Positions 35,547 to 43,770 of a stretch of DNA of 52,349 bases are shown here, in pieces. The stretch is taken from contig JAPUDO010000096.1 in assembly GCA_027493055.1 (NCBI GenBank), positions 1-52,349 on the forward strand, in the 5' to 3' direction. The notes beneath the pieces were generated by a model, which saw only the letters and a program-made list of their open reading frames with translations, ran no database searches and was not told the DNA's origin. The position numbers were made by a program, and so were the translations under genes. Within the stretch, counting starts at the first letter, position 1. Every line of letters begins with the position of its first letter. Source of the DNA: Niabella sp. (GTDB taxonomy: Bacteria; Bacteroidota; Bacteroidia; Chitinophagales; Chitinophagaceae).

Positions 35547-35663
35547 AGTGCCAACATAAGATTCCCGGCTTTATTGTGTCAGAAACAAATGATAACTTTA
35601 GCGTGAGCCCAAAGCAGGAACCCCTTTTCTTTAAATTTTATCCGATCAGCAGTGATTACGAAA

Positions 35664-37022
35664 ATGAAAAAAAGTATCAGTTCTGTTTATTTATTTACAT
35701 TTTTAGGAGCTGTCACAATTCTTATTAGTAACTGTAGTAAGGAGAACGCCGAACCGCTCGAAACACCGCTTTCAATTGACACTAAATATTATTGCGATCC
35801 GGTAACCGGTCATATCGGGAATGATGGCTCAAAAACAGCTCCATGGAGCACTTTGGCGGAAGTAATTGCTTCCGGTAAAAAAGTTGAAGCGGGCGATACC
35901 ATTGTTTTGTTAAGTGGGTATCATGGTACTCCCCAGATCAAAACCAAAAACACCGATTTTGTTGTCATTATAGCCGGCAACGGAGCTTCGCCGTTATTAG
36001 GAAGAATGCAATTCAACAACGCATCGCATTGGATCCTGTCCGGGGTGGAAGTAAATCCGGCATTGGGTAATGTACCGGGGAATGCACCAATAGTGAGTAT
36101 TGTGGGGAGCGATCATATTGTAGTTCAAAATTGCAATATTGCATCAACCAACGAAATGACTACAACCTGGACAAGAGACGATTTGAGAAATAATACAAAA
36201 ATTAATGACGGGATTTCAAGCAGAAATTCGAAAGATTGCGTGTTTGAGAATAACCGTATCCGGAATGTGAAGAATGGCGTCAGTATGTTTTCCAATGCAG
36301 ATAATAATAAACTTAGTGGTTGTCTTATTGAATATATAACCGGTGATGGAGTACGCATGTTAAGCGATGGAGGTATCATGGAATATTGTACCATTCAGAA
36401 TTTCCTTAAAGTGTATGAAAATGATGAATGGCATTATGATTTTGTCCAGTCCTGGTCAGTAGGGGCTGATGGAAAAGTGGGGACGGGCGTGGTTAAAGAC
36501 CTTCAAATCAGGGGAAACTATTTCTTAACCCATAAAGAGGATAACCAGTCTTACAAAACGGCCGCAGTGCAGGGAGTGGGATTTTTCGATGGCATGTTTG
36601 AAAATTTGTTGATAGAAAATAATATCATTGTTTCAAACCACTGGCATGGCATTTCAGTGTATGGCGCTATAAATTGCAATATTGTTAATAACACAGTGGT
36701 AAAAAGAGACAATAGCGATAATATGAGGCCCTGGATCGGGGTATTTGACCACAAAAACGGGACACCGCCTACCGGAAATTTTATCAGGAATAATATTTGT
36801 CCGAATCTTTCCGGAAGTTCATCCGGCAGGGTAGCGGAAAACAATATCCTGGTTACTACCGACCAGTATACAACTTATTTCAGGAACCCGGCCGCATTCG
36901 ATTTTCATTTGAAGGCTTCCAGCCCTGCAATTGACAAAGGCACAGCCACAATGGCCCCCTCGATAGATTTTGACCGGCAGAAAAGGACGGCTCCTTACGA
37001 TGTAGGAGCGGATGAACTGTGA
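35664..37022 (+). CDS. Right-handed parallel beta-helix lipoprotein
   Basis: This 452-residue lipoprotein (signal peptide ending LISNC, Cys near 24) has the repeating N/V/I pattern of a parallel beta-helix (about 100-400: HIVVQNCNI, DCVFENNRI, NLLIENNII, NCNIVNNTV). Its C-terminal DFHLKASSPAIDKGT...DVGADEL end is typical of secreted polysaccharide-lyase-like and choice-of-anchor proteins. The ATG at 35664 was preferred over the GTG four codons earlier because it starts directly on the signal peptide. Beta-helix enzymes include pectate, alginate and chondroitin lyases, but no catalytic signature of a given family could be identified. It faces away from the second SusCD locus, so a link is only possible. 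Confidence 0.8.
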   Translation: MKKSISSVYLFTFLGAVTILISNCSKENAEPLETPLSIDTKYYCDPVTGHIGNDGSKTAPWSTLAEVIASGKKVEAGDTIVLLSGYHGTPQIKTKNTDFVVIIAGNGASPLLGRMQFNNASHWILSGVEVNPALGNVPGNAPIVSIVGSDHIVVQNCNIASTNEMTTTWTRDDLRNNTKINDGISSRNSKDCVFENNRIRNVKNGVSMFSNADNNKLSGCLIEYITGDGVRMLSDGGIMEYCTIQNFLKVYENDEWHYDFVQSWSVGADGKVGTGVVKDLQIRGNYFLTHKEDNQSYKTAAVQGVGFFDGMFENLLIENNIIVSNHWHGISVYGAINCNIVNNTVVKRDNSDNMRPWIGVFDHKNGTPPTGNFIRNNICPNLSGSSSGRVAENNILVTTDQYTTYFRNPAAFDFHLKASSPAIDKGTATMAPSIDFDRQKRTAPYDVGADEL

Positions 37023-37256
37023 TTTCAGGAGCTTTGCCCTTGCTGGTGTTATCACCGGCAGGTTTGCCCGCACTTGTGCAGATAGAAGATAGTAATTAAT
37101 GATAGCTGCCTGGAAAATAGCGTATTTGCAGCTATTGCAAGTTTGCAAATAAGTAACAAATATGCGCAGGTCTCCGGCCCTTAAGTGTTCGAAATCTTAG
37201 AAAAATCTCGAAGAGCTGTTATTATTATAGAAAAACCGTTTGGATTTTGGACGAAA

Positions 37257-37300
37257 ACCCCGAAGGGGTGCCACAGGATATTATGGCATCCCTTCAGGAT
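37257..37300. repeat. ACCCC-GAA-GGGGT repeat unit
   Basis: Hairpin ACCCC/GGGGT on a GAA loop, then GCCA/TGGC arms and ATCC/GGAT arms, a chain of small palindromes. It lies in the 582-base non-coding gap between the beta-helix and fasciclin genes; the gap also contains the repeats at 37338 and 37407 and no credible gene. Confidence 0.6.
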
Positions 37301-37337
37301 TCTAATCGGTGTATATGTTTTTTTTATAATAATATTA

Positions 37338-37362
37338 GCCCTGCCCGTCCGGCAGGCGGGCT
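37338..37362. repeat. REP-like GC palindrome (GCCCTGCC...GGCAGGCGGGC)
   Basis: AGCCC/GGGCT outer arms and TGCC/GGCA inner arms with a bulge. Similar in composition to the palindrome at 16384-16412. Confidence 0.6.
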
Positions 37363-37406
37363 TTCAGGCTTGATTAAAACATATTTTCAGGTTTCGAACA
37401 GTAGTA

Positions 37407-37447
37407 GCCGGCATACCCGCATTGCATAGCTACACGCTTGCGCAAGA
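37407..37447 (+). repeat. Direct repeat, copy 1 (flanks the fasciclin gene)
   Basis: GCCGGCATACCC...CATTGCATA...CTACA...TGCGCAAGA; about 38 of 41 positions match 38336-38375. Not recognised as part of a known element. Confidence 0.7.
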
Positions 37448-37604
37448 GAAGAACGTATTCATTTATTACAGAAAATTGCAGACTGTTTTGACGCTCGTGT
37501 GAAATCATTTCAATAAGAAGGTATAAAAGAATTTATTGTTTATGCTCCGGATCATAAAACAATGCTTTGGAGCGCTTCTAATTTTATATCAAAATTTAAA
37601 AGTT

Positions 37605-38159
37605 ATGAGAACAATATTCTTGGCTATCACGCTTGCAACATTTCTCTTCGCATGTAATGACAATGCTTCAACCCAAAGTTCAAATGAACAACATACAAAC
37701 GCCAATGCAGAAAATGTAGTTGGGCAATCAGGAGTAAAAGATGAGGTATCTAACCCAAACGTTGTACAGGTTGCATCCAAAAGCCCGGATCACACAACGT
37801 TGGTGAAAGCAGTACAGGCAGCAGGATTAGTAGATGCATTAAGCAATGCTGGTCCGTTTACTGTATTTGCTCCAACCAATGCTGCATTTGATAAATTACC
37901 TAAAGGAACTGTAGAAGACCTGCTAAAGCCAGCAAAGAAAAGTGATCTGGAAAATATTTTAGGCTATCATACTTACGTAGGAGTATTAGATGGCGCTTTA
38001 TTGCAGGATGGAGCTGAATATGACATGGTATATGGAGGCAGGGTAAAGATCACTAAACAAGACGGTAAGAACTTTGTAAACGGATCAGAAATAGCCGGGA
38101 CTATCAAAACCTCCAATGGCGTTATACATGTCATTAATGACGTACTGCTTCCTAAATAG
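37605..38159 (+). CDS. Fasciclin-domain lipoprotein
   Basis: The 184-residue protein from the ATG at 37605 has a lipoprotein signal (TLATFLFAC, Cys near 14), a short Asn/Gln/Ser linker and one FAS1 domain (about 55-184). The domain has the conserved GPFTVFAPTNAAFDKLP segment (H1 box), YHTYVG and the VIHVINDVLLPK end. FAS1 proteins act in cell-surface adhesion or, in some bacteria, in extracellular matrix; a specific partner is unknown. The longer frame from 37536 has a long basic start without a signal peptide and was rejected. A hairpin terminator follows, and the gene lies between two copies of a 41-base repeat. Confidence 0.9.
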   Translation: MRTIFLAITLATFLFACNDNASTQSSNEQHTNANAENVVGQSGVKDEVSNPNVVQVASKSPDHTTLVKAVQAAGLVDALSNAGPFTVFAPTNAAFDKLPKGTVEDLLKPAKKSDLENILGYHTYVGVLDGALLQDGAEYDMVYGGRVKITKQDGKNFVNGSEIAGTIKTSNGVIHVINDVLLPK

Positions 38160-38212
38160 TTCTATGAGATAAACGTGTGCGGTTGTTAGTTTTTTTATTT
38201 TTTGCTTAATTG

Positions 38213-38245
38213 AAAAAGGGCATTATTCAAAATGATGCCTTTTTT
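38213..38245 (+). terminator. Rho-independent terminator after the fasciclin gene
   Basis: AAAAAGGGCATTATT and AATGATGCCTTTTT pair around CAA with one T-G wobble, followed by more T. Confidence 0.8.
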
Positions 38246-38335
38246 ATTTTATTCAAATCATTGAATGAAAAGAATGCTATGGTGCTAAAGACCAGCAATT
38301 ATGATAAACTTAAAACAAATAACAAATATGCACAG

Positions 38336-38375
38336 GCCGGCATACCCACATTGCATAACTACAGGGCTGCGCAAG
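38336..38375 (+). repeat. Direct repeat, copy 2 (flanks the fasciclin gene)
   Basis: Second copy of the 37407-37447 repeat, preceded by AACAAATATGCACAGG, which resembles AACAAATATGCGCAGG at 37156. It overlaps weak open frames that are not believed to be genes. Confidence 0.7.
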
Positions 38376-38459
38376 ATGATTGCCAAAGACCTGCACATTA
38401 TCTGTGTTCCGGTGTTTATCGGAAAGGCACATTTACTGTTCCTGTACAAGACGCTGGAA

Positions 38460-40232
38460 TTAGTTCCTCGTAATTTTCACATTTTTAAACATAAAAGTAT
38501 TATCACTAACTCTTAACGCCTTACCACTTGTAGTTTTTATGCCCGATAAAATAACTTCTTCTGTTACAGTGTAGGGATATTTTTCTACATAACTTTCATT
38601 GGTCTTCATAGGATTAAAATTGGCGAATATGGGAACACCGCCCTTAGAAGATGGATACCTGGAATCATCCACTTCAAGATTTTGGATCGTGATCTTTTTC
38701 GGCATGTAACAATCATAGCCAAAGTTGTGCGATCCGTCATTGCTTCCGCCTATCAGTGAATAGCCTGAGCTCGTTGTTGCAATAAACTTACAATTACGTA
38801 TGATAAATTCGCCATTCCAGGTGCTGCCATAATCCTGCCGAAGGTCTATACGCCCTCCATGTATGGTGGTGTTCTCCAGCGTGAAAATACCATCACCTAT
38901 AATGCTTAACAATCTTAATTCCGAATTTCGCACAGTGGCATTGTAAACGCCCATGTGGGCATCAAACCGGGAAAGGATACACTTGTCAAACGTGAGATTC
39001 TTGCAATAATTAGAGCCCATGATCCCCCAATAAACAGCATCGGTAAAATCATTCGTTTGGGTACAATTTTCCATTTTAATGTTTATCGCCCTGGTGATCG
39101 TGAAATCATAGCTCCCCATTGACACGCCGGCTGAATTGTAATACGTTTTATGCCCGGTCAGCAGTGCGTTTTTAACTGTAACATTGGTACAATACTCAAT
39201 CATAAGGAATCCGTTGTAGGGCGCGCCGGTAGCGCCTTCCCCGGTGACGTAGTGTTTCAACCCGTCCACCACTACATTGGAGCGCTGGATGCCCATACCC
39301 CGGAAATAATAATTATATTCTGATGGCTCCTTATTGGCAATGGTGATGAATTTACCACCGGTAATGGTTAGCATATCCTCATCCATCCGGTAATAGCGCA
39401 TCCTGGTTACCTGGTTATAATCCCAGATAATGGGCGTATCCCCATCCACATTCCCATTTTTATCCACAAGAAATACTTCCTGCTGGTCAGCCCCGCTATT
39501 TGCATTCACTCCTTTTCGTATATATCTCTTAATGTTAGCATTTACAGCCATTACAAGGCCAGAGGCGGGAAGCGATACGCCTATATTCTTCTGGTTCTTT
39601 TCGAGCATGGTAACAGGAATATCAGCCCACTTATACTTTGAGGCTACCAGGAAAACACGTGTATTCCGGTCTTCCACGTTGGCGTCATCAATGATGAACT
39701 CGGCATCTCCAAAGTTGGTATTGGTCATGATGGTGATGGTCTTTTTCTTTCCACCCAGATAATACTTTGCACCTTTATCGGCTTTTACGCTCATATTATT
39801 TTGATTGGCGTATTCGTGTGCCTTGATTAGTGCATCAAAATCATCCGTTATGCCATCACCCTTAGCTCCAAACTGGCTATAAGTGACTGCTGCAGGCTCT
39901 GACTGTTCCTTTACTTCAACAGTGATGGCCGCCGACTTGTCTTTTGCGTCGGTTACCGTAATGGTGGCGGTTCCTTTTTTCAAGGCAGTAATGCTGATTC
40001 CCTTATCCTCTTTTATCAAAGCCGATACAATGCCTTCCGGTGATACAGCTGTTTTATAATTACCATTACCGGATACAATTTTTACCGTAATATTTTCACT
40101 TTCATTTAATGTTACGCTGCTTTCTTCCAGCTTTAAATCGGGCACAGAACTGTTGATCTTTTTGTTGCAGGAGTATCCCACCAGTAAACACAATATTGCT
40201 GCAATAACCTTGTTGAACTTTATTAATTTCAA
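38460..40232 (-). CDS. Ig-like plus pectate-lyase-fold lipoprotein
   Basis: This 590-residue lipoprotein (signal peptide ending LVGYSC, Cys22) has an Ig-like bacterial domain (about 30-110, with ITALKKGTATITVTDAKDKSA) followed by a pectate-lyase-3-type beta-helix that begins with the FGAKGDGITDDFDAL signature (about 121-135) and continues with N-rich coils (VTVKNALLTGH, NLTFDKCILS, TVRNSELRLL). The signature is shared by GH28/GH55-type and tail-spike hydrolases; catalytic residues could not be fixed. It is on the minus strand downstream of the DUF4185 gene, in the same orientation, after a 326-base gap with a TAACTTTG box at 40433-40440 (minus strand). It is probably part of the second glycan locus. 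Confidence 0.8.
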   Translation of the reverse strand: MKLIKFNKVIAAILCLLVGYSCNKKINSSVPDLKLEESSVTLNESENITVKIVSGNGNYKTAVSPEGIVSALIKEDKGISITALKKGTATITVTDAKDKSAAITVEVKEQSEPAAVTYSQFGAKGDGITDDFDALIKAHEYANQNNMSVKADKGAKYYLGGKKKTITIMTNTNFGDAEFIIDDANVEDRNTRVFLVASKYKWADIPVTMLEKNQKNIGVSLPASGLVMAVNANIKRYIRKGVNANSGADQQEVFLVDKNGNVDGDTPIIWDYNQVTRMRYYRMDEDMLTITGGKFITIANKEPSEYNYYFRGMGIQRSNVVVDGLKHYVTGEGATGAPYNGFLMIEYCTNVTVKNALLTGHKTYYNSAGVSMGSYDFTITRAINIKMENCTQTNDFTDAVYWGIMGSNYCKNLTFDKCILSRFDAHMGVYNATVRNSELRLLSIIGDGIFTLENTTIHGGRIDLRQDYGSTWNGEFIIRNCKFIATTSSGYSLIGGSNDGSHNFGYDCYMPKKITIQNLEVDDSRYPSSKGGVPIFANFNPMKTNESYVEKYPYTVTEEVILSGIKTTSGKALRVSDNTFMFKNVKITRN

Positions 40233-40432
40233 GAATATCAGTTTAGTAGTTCATATTTTGAATTGTATCGCTCTGTTATGTTGAACAAGGCCAATTATCT
40301 GTATTGAGCAATGATGCGCAAGTTTCCTGCCAAAGAAATATTTGAATTGCCGGTGTACTGTCAAAACAATAACGAAGGGCCGTCGGGTTAGGCACGCTCC
40401 CCATTTACCAAACAGAAACTGTTGTCAAAGAG

Positions 40433-40440
40433 CAAAGTTA
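40433..40440 (-). promoter_or_regulatory. Possible promoter -7 box of the Ig/beta-helix gene (TAACTTTG)
   Basis: Exact TAnnTTTG on the minus strand, about 200 bases before the ATG at 40232. No good -33 partner. Nothing else was recognised in the 326-base gap (40233-40558). Confidence 0.25.
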
Positions 40441-40558
40441 ATTGAAGCACGAAAAGCCAGTCATAACAGGATGAAAGAATGTTCCTGTTTATATAATGGA
40501 AAAGGGTATTCCTGTCTCGATGATAAAAATGCTTTCGTTCCGGACTGTAGCAGGAGCT

Positions 40559-42001
40559 CTAAAGCCCGCCCATATCAGCCAGCTCGGCCTTCATTAAAAA
40601 AACATTATAAGGCATCCACATAGACATGAGAAAATAAAGGTCATCGCCGGAGGCAGACAATGGATGGAAATAAGAGCCATACAATTGGGCATACTCTTTA
40701 CCGGAAGCCAGCTCATAGGGGTTGCTCCAGGGGCCGGTAATATCGGCTGCTGTTCGCATGGTAATATTATAACGGCTTTCATTAAAATAAGCAATGATCC
40801 ATTTTTTGTGTTTGGTATTGTAGAGAAAGGACAGCTCGCCCACCTGCTCGTTGATAATGACACTGGCTTTGGACTCATCTCCGGTTACCCAGTTGCCGCT
40901 TGTGCTGTTCCAGTATTCATATTTGCCTGGGTTTTCAATATCGGCCTCTTTAAACCTGGCCAGGTACGCAGGATTGCTCCGGCCGGCCCGTGTGCCTATC
41001 ATATATACGTACCCGTCTTTTTTAAAATAACCAGCCATCCCAAAATTACTGCTTGCCGGAAACAGCACTGTTTCGCACTTGGTCCAGGTTTGCCCGTTAT
41101 CTACCGACTTGTACAGCCCGGAATGATTGGTGATCCAGCCTGTCCAGTTTTTTATATTGAAATAATGTACATAATCGGCCCCGTTGGCCCTTATGGCTGC
41201 TGATGGTATAGAAGTAAGGTTGCCATTGCCCGACTGGTCTTTTCCCCCGGGAATGATCTCCCGGGCATTGCCTGTATTATCGGTGGCCATGCTGCTGAAG
41301 CTAAACCCGTCAGCTAACTGGTTGTCGTTGGAAAAAGCCAGCACATTGGAGCGCCAGCTGCCGCCATTGGGACCAGGATTGGCCGTGTTAGGCACAAAGT
41401 CCTGTCCAAAAGTATCGCCAAAAAATACCCCGTAGGTCTGGGGTGCCATTTCCCACACAATTCCCAGGTCTGTTCCGCCCACATTCCACTTCCCGGCTGT
41501 ATTATTGGGGTTAGGCAAAAGCTCATTTGCAAGTGATTTGCCGGTTACGCGGGCAATGCGGCTTACTTTGCGCACAAAAAATCCCCGGCGGTTATCTACG
41601 TTCAGGCTTAGCTGGTTAGAGGCATTGCCATCTTTGTAATATGCTCTTAACAGCAATCTGAAAGACTCAGGGTCCGATGCCTGCACAAGGTAGCTGAAAG
41701 TGTAAGGGGTAGATAGCTCCTGCCGGCTTATATTCTGAGAGTAACTGCTTCCCCCGCTTTTTATGACGGAGATATGATCAATGGCTTCTATATTTTTAAA
41801 GTTTAGTACTGCTGATACCTTTTTTGTTTCCTTGTCAGGAATTAGATCTGTTACAGATGTAGTAATCTCATCTGCCGGCACAAACACTTCCTTATCCTTG
41901 TCTTTTTTGCACGCTATCAGCAGGCAAAGAAACCATACAAAGACCGGCAAAGCGGAATTTCTTCCGCTGCCAGTCCATTTTTTATACTTTTTGTTCACCA
42001 C
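40559..42001 (-). CDS. DUF4185 (GH183-type) lipoprotein, possible endo-D-arabinanase
   Basis: The 480-residue lipoprotein (LCLLIAC, Cys31) has a beta-rich N-terminal domain (about 40-145) and a DUF4185 propeller (about 150-475) that opens with the hallmark GGTDLGIVWE and VFFGDTFGQ, with later Asp-box-like SVDNGQTW. DUF4185 is the fold of glycoside hydrolase family GH183, members of which cut D-arabinan inside the chain. Translation starts at a GTG whose G is also the last base of the preceding susD stop (TAGTG); a second GTG follows directly. This overlap shows co-translation with susD. Specific activity is inferred from the family and from the GH172 gene in the same locus. Confidence 0.8.
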   Translation of the reverse strand: MVNKKYKKWTGSGRNSALPVFVWFLCLLIACKKDKDKEVFVPADEITTSVTDLIPDKETKKVSAVLNFKNIEAIDHISVIKSGGSSYSQNISRQELSTPYTFSYLVQASDPESFRLLLRAYYKDGNASNQLSLNVDNRRGFFVRKVSRIARVTGKSLANELLPNPNNTAGKWNVGGTDLGIVWEMAPQTYGVFFGDTFGQDFVPNTANPGPNGGSWRSNVLAFSNDNQLADGFSFSSMATDNTGNAREIIPGGKDQSGNGNLTSIPSAAIRANGADYVHYFNIKNWTGWITNHSGLYKSVDNGQTWTKCETVLFPASSNFGMAGYFKKDGYVYMIGTRAGRSNPAYLARFKEADIENPGKYEYWNSTSGNWVTGDESKASVIINEQVGELSFLYNTKHKKWIIAYFNESRYNITMRTAADITGPWSNPYELASGKEYAQLYGSYFHPLSASGDDLYFLMSMWMPYNVFLMKAELADMGGL

Positions 42002-43758
42002 TAATATCCGGGGTTTTGTGTGTAGTTGCCCTTAGCCCAGTTGATCTGGGGTTGTGGAATGGGAAAAAACTCATCGCGGCCGGCGGTAAATTTCGCAACG
42101 CCCATCCACGCGAACCTGTTCTTTTCAACTGCAAAATAATCGTTCATGGTCTTCTCTAAAATTCCCCAGCGCTGCAAATCAAAGAAACGGCGTCCTTCGC
42201 CGGCCATTTCAAGCCGGTTTTCCCATTGCATTGCCTTTAAGGCAAACTCTTTCGTCCAGGTACAGTTAACACCGGGCTTATAGGTTTCTATTTTATAATT
42301 TAAAACAGGCGACCCATCACTTTTTTTCAACCGCCCTGTGCTGTTAGCTGCTCTCTGGCGGATTTTATTGATCGGTTCCAATGCTTCGTTGGGTCTGTCC
42401 AGCTGAATCAGCACTTCGGCTTTCCACAACAATACCTCGTCATACCGGATCATTCTTTTGTTCATGGAGTTGAATTGCCAGCCATCATACAGCAGGCAGC
42501 CGCAATTGGGCCGGGGAAGCTCTTTAATAGATTTAAAATAGCCGTATTCGGCACCGTTACGGATACCCTTGGCTTCAAACAGCAGGTTGGGGTCGTACTT
42601 CCACGGAAGCCCTGGCGCGGCTATGGTATGGCTGAACCTGGGGTCGAAAGTATTATTGGCAAAATAGGCTGCCGCACCATCGGCATAGCTGCCGTTATTG
42701 TAAGTGTCAAATAAAGGCAGGCCATCTGCACCTGTTTTAAAGGCATTGCCCATTGAATAGCTGATATGATGAAACCCGCAGCAAATAAATCCGCCCCAGT
42801 TAAACGGATGGTTCAATCCTTCGCTCCTGTTTATTTTTCCCCCGGTGGAGCTGCCATCGTTAATGGAATACTGTATTTCCCAGATCGACTCCTTGGTTTT
42901 GTTGTCAAACTCTACCTCAAAATTATCAGAAAAATCACCCTGAAGCGCCACTTTCCCTCCTTCCTGGGCAGTGAGCTTGTTCAGGTAAGTCAATGCTTCT
43001 GACAGGCGCTCTTTATTAATATTTACTACCTTATGCAGCTCATCCTGCTCGTAGGCCATAAACATAAGCGTTCTGGCCACCATTGCTGTGGCGGCATTTT
43101 TATCCACCCTTCCTTTCTCGGGCTGTGTTTCGGGCAGGCGGGTTTCTGCATCTTTAAAATCATTCAGAATTTTTTCCCATAAATACTGGTCGTTGGGCTG
43201 GCTTTTATCCTTGTTGGGAACTGCTTCAAATTCAGCGGTAGCGCCCACTACGTTTTCATCGATATAGGGTATGTATTTAAAGAATTCTTTAAGCCGGAAA
43301 TGCACAAAGCCGCGTATAAACTTCACTTCACCAATGCGCACGCTTTTAAGCGGAAAATCTGCATCAGGTATTGCCTGCATCTTTTGTATGGCGGTATTGC
43401 ATCGTTGAATGATCTGGTAAGATACATACCAGGGATAGTCCAGCGGCCATCCGTTAGGGTTCAGGCCTACAAAGGTTTCCATGTTGTGCCATCCATCGCC
43501 ATCCCAGGTGCCGCCGCCGCCCTTGTAAGAATCATCGGAGCGCAGCGATCCGCTCCACCAGGGAGAGAAGGGAGAGTCCCAGGAAGGAATATCCGTGATC
43601 CTGGCATAAGCTGCGGTAACAAAACCCTCCATATCCCCGGGTTTATTCAGCAGATTCTCATCCAGAACCTGCTTGGGCTTCACATCAAGAAACCGGTCGC
43701 ATCCTGTAAACAGTATTATCAGAAAAGCGGGTAGTAAAAGATATTTAAACTTATTCAT
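42001..43758 (-). CDS. SusD/RagB-type surface glycan-binding lipoprotein (second locus)
   Basis: The 585-residue lipoprotein (signal ending ILFTGC, Cys20) is the lid of the second SusC channel. It shows ERFLDVKP-like start (DRFLDVKPKQVLDE), the IIQRCNTAIQKM helix, FIRGFVHFRLKEFF, the EVLLWKAEVLIQLDRPNEAL helix and the C-terminal WENRLEMAGEGRRFFDLQRWG and FFPIPQPQINWAKG hallmarks. A Trp/Gly-rich insert (about 62-105) may shape its ligand site. It starts 12 bases after the susC stop and overlaps the following DUF4185 gene by 1 base. Confidence 0.93.
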   Translation of the reverse strand: MNKFKYLLLPAFLIILFTGCDRFLDVKPKQVLDENLLNKPGDMEGFVTAAYARITDIPSWDSPFSPWWSGSLRSDDSYKGGGGTWDGDGWHNMETFVGLNPNGWPLDYPWYVSYQIIQRCNTAIQKMQAIPDADFPLKSVRIGEVKFIRGFVHFRLKEFFKYIPYIDENVVGATAEFEAVPNKDKSQPNDQYLWEKILNDFKDAETRLPETQPEKGRVDKNAATAMVARTLMFMAYEQDELHKVVNINKERLSEALTYLNKLTAQEGGKVALQGDFSDNFEVEFDNKTKESIWEIQYSINDGSSTGGKINRSEGLNHPFNWGGFICCGFHHISYSMGNAFKTGADGLPLFDTYNNGSYADGAAAYFANNTFDPRFSHTIAAPGLPWKYDPNLLFEAKGIRNGAEYGYFKSIKELPRPNCGCLLYDGWQFNSMNKRMIRYDEVLLWKAEVLIQLDRPNEALEPINKIRQRAANSTGRLKKSDGSPVLNYKIETYKPGVNCTWTKEFALKAMQWENRLEMAGEGRRFFDLQRWGILEKTMNDYFAVEKNRFAWMGVAKFTAGRDEFFPIPQPQINWAKGNYTQNPGY

Positions 43759-43770
43759 TGCAATAATAAT

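Noticed and set aside
37185-37429. Small open frames between the beta-helix and fasciclin genes
   Set aside because: They run through palindromic repeats and read Pro/Arg/Gly-rich repeat translations.
38210-38516. Two overlapping open frames downstream of the fasciclin gene
   Set aside because: They overlap a terminator, the 41-base direct repeat and the end of the Ig/beta-helix gene; no family resemblance in any frame.
40342-40623. 93-codon open frame in the gap before the DUF4185 gene end
   Set aside because: Basic, Cys-rich translation with no signal, overlapping the end of a real gene.
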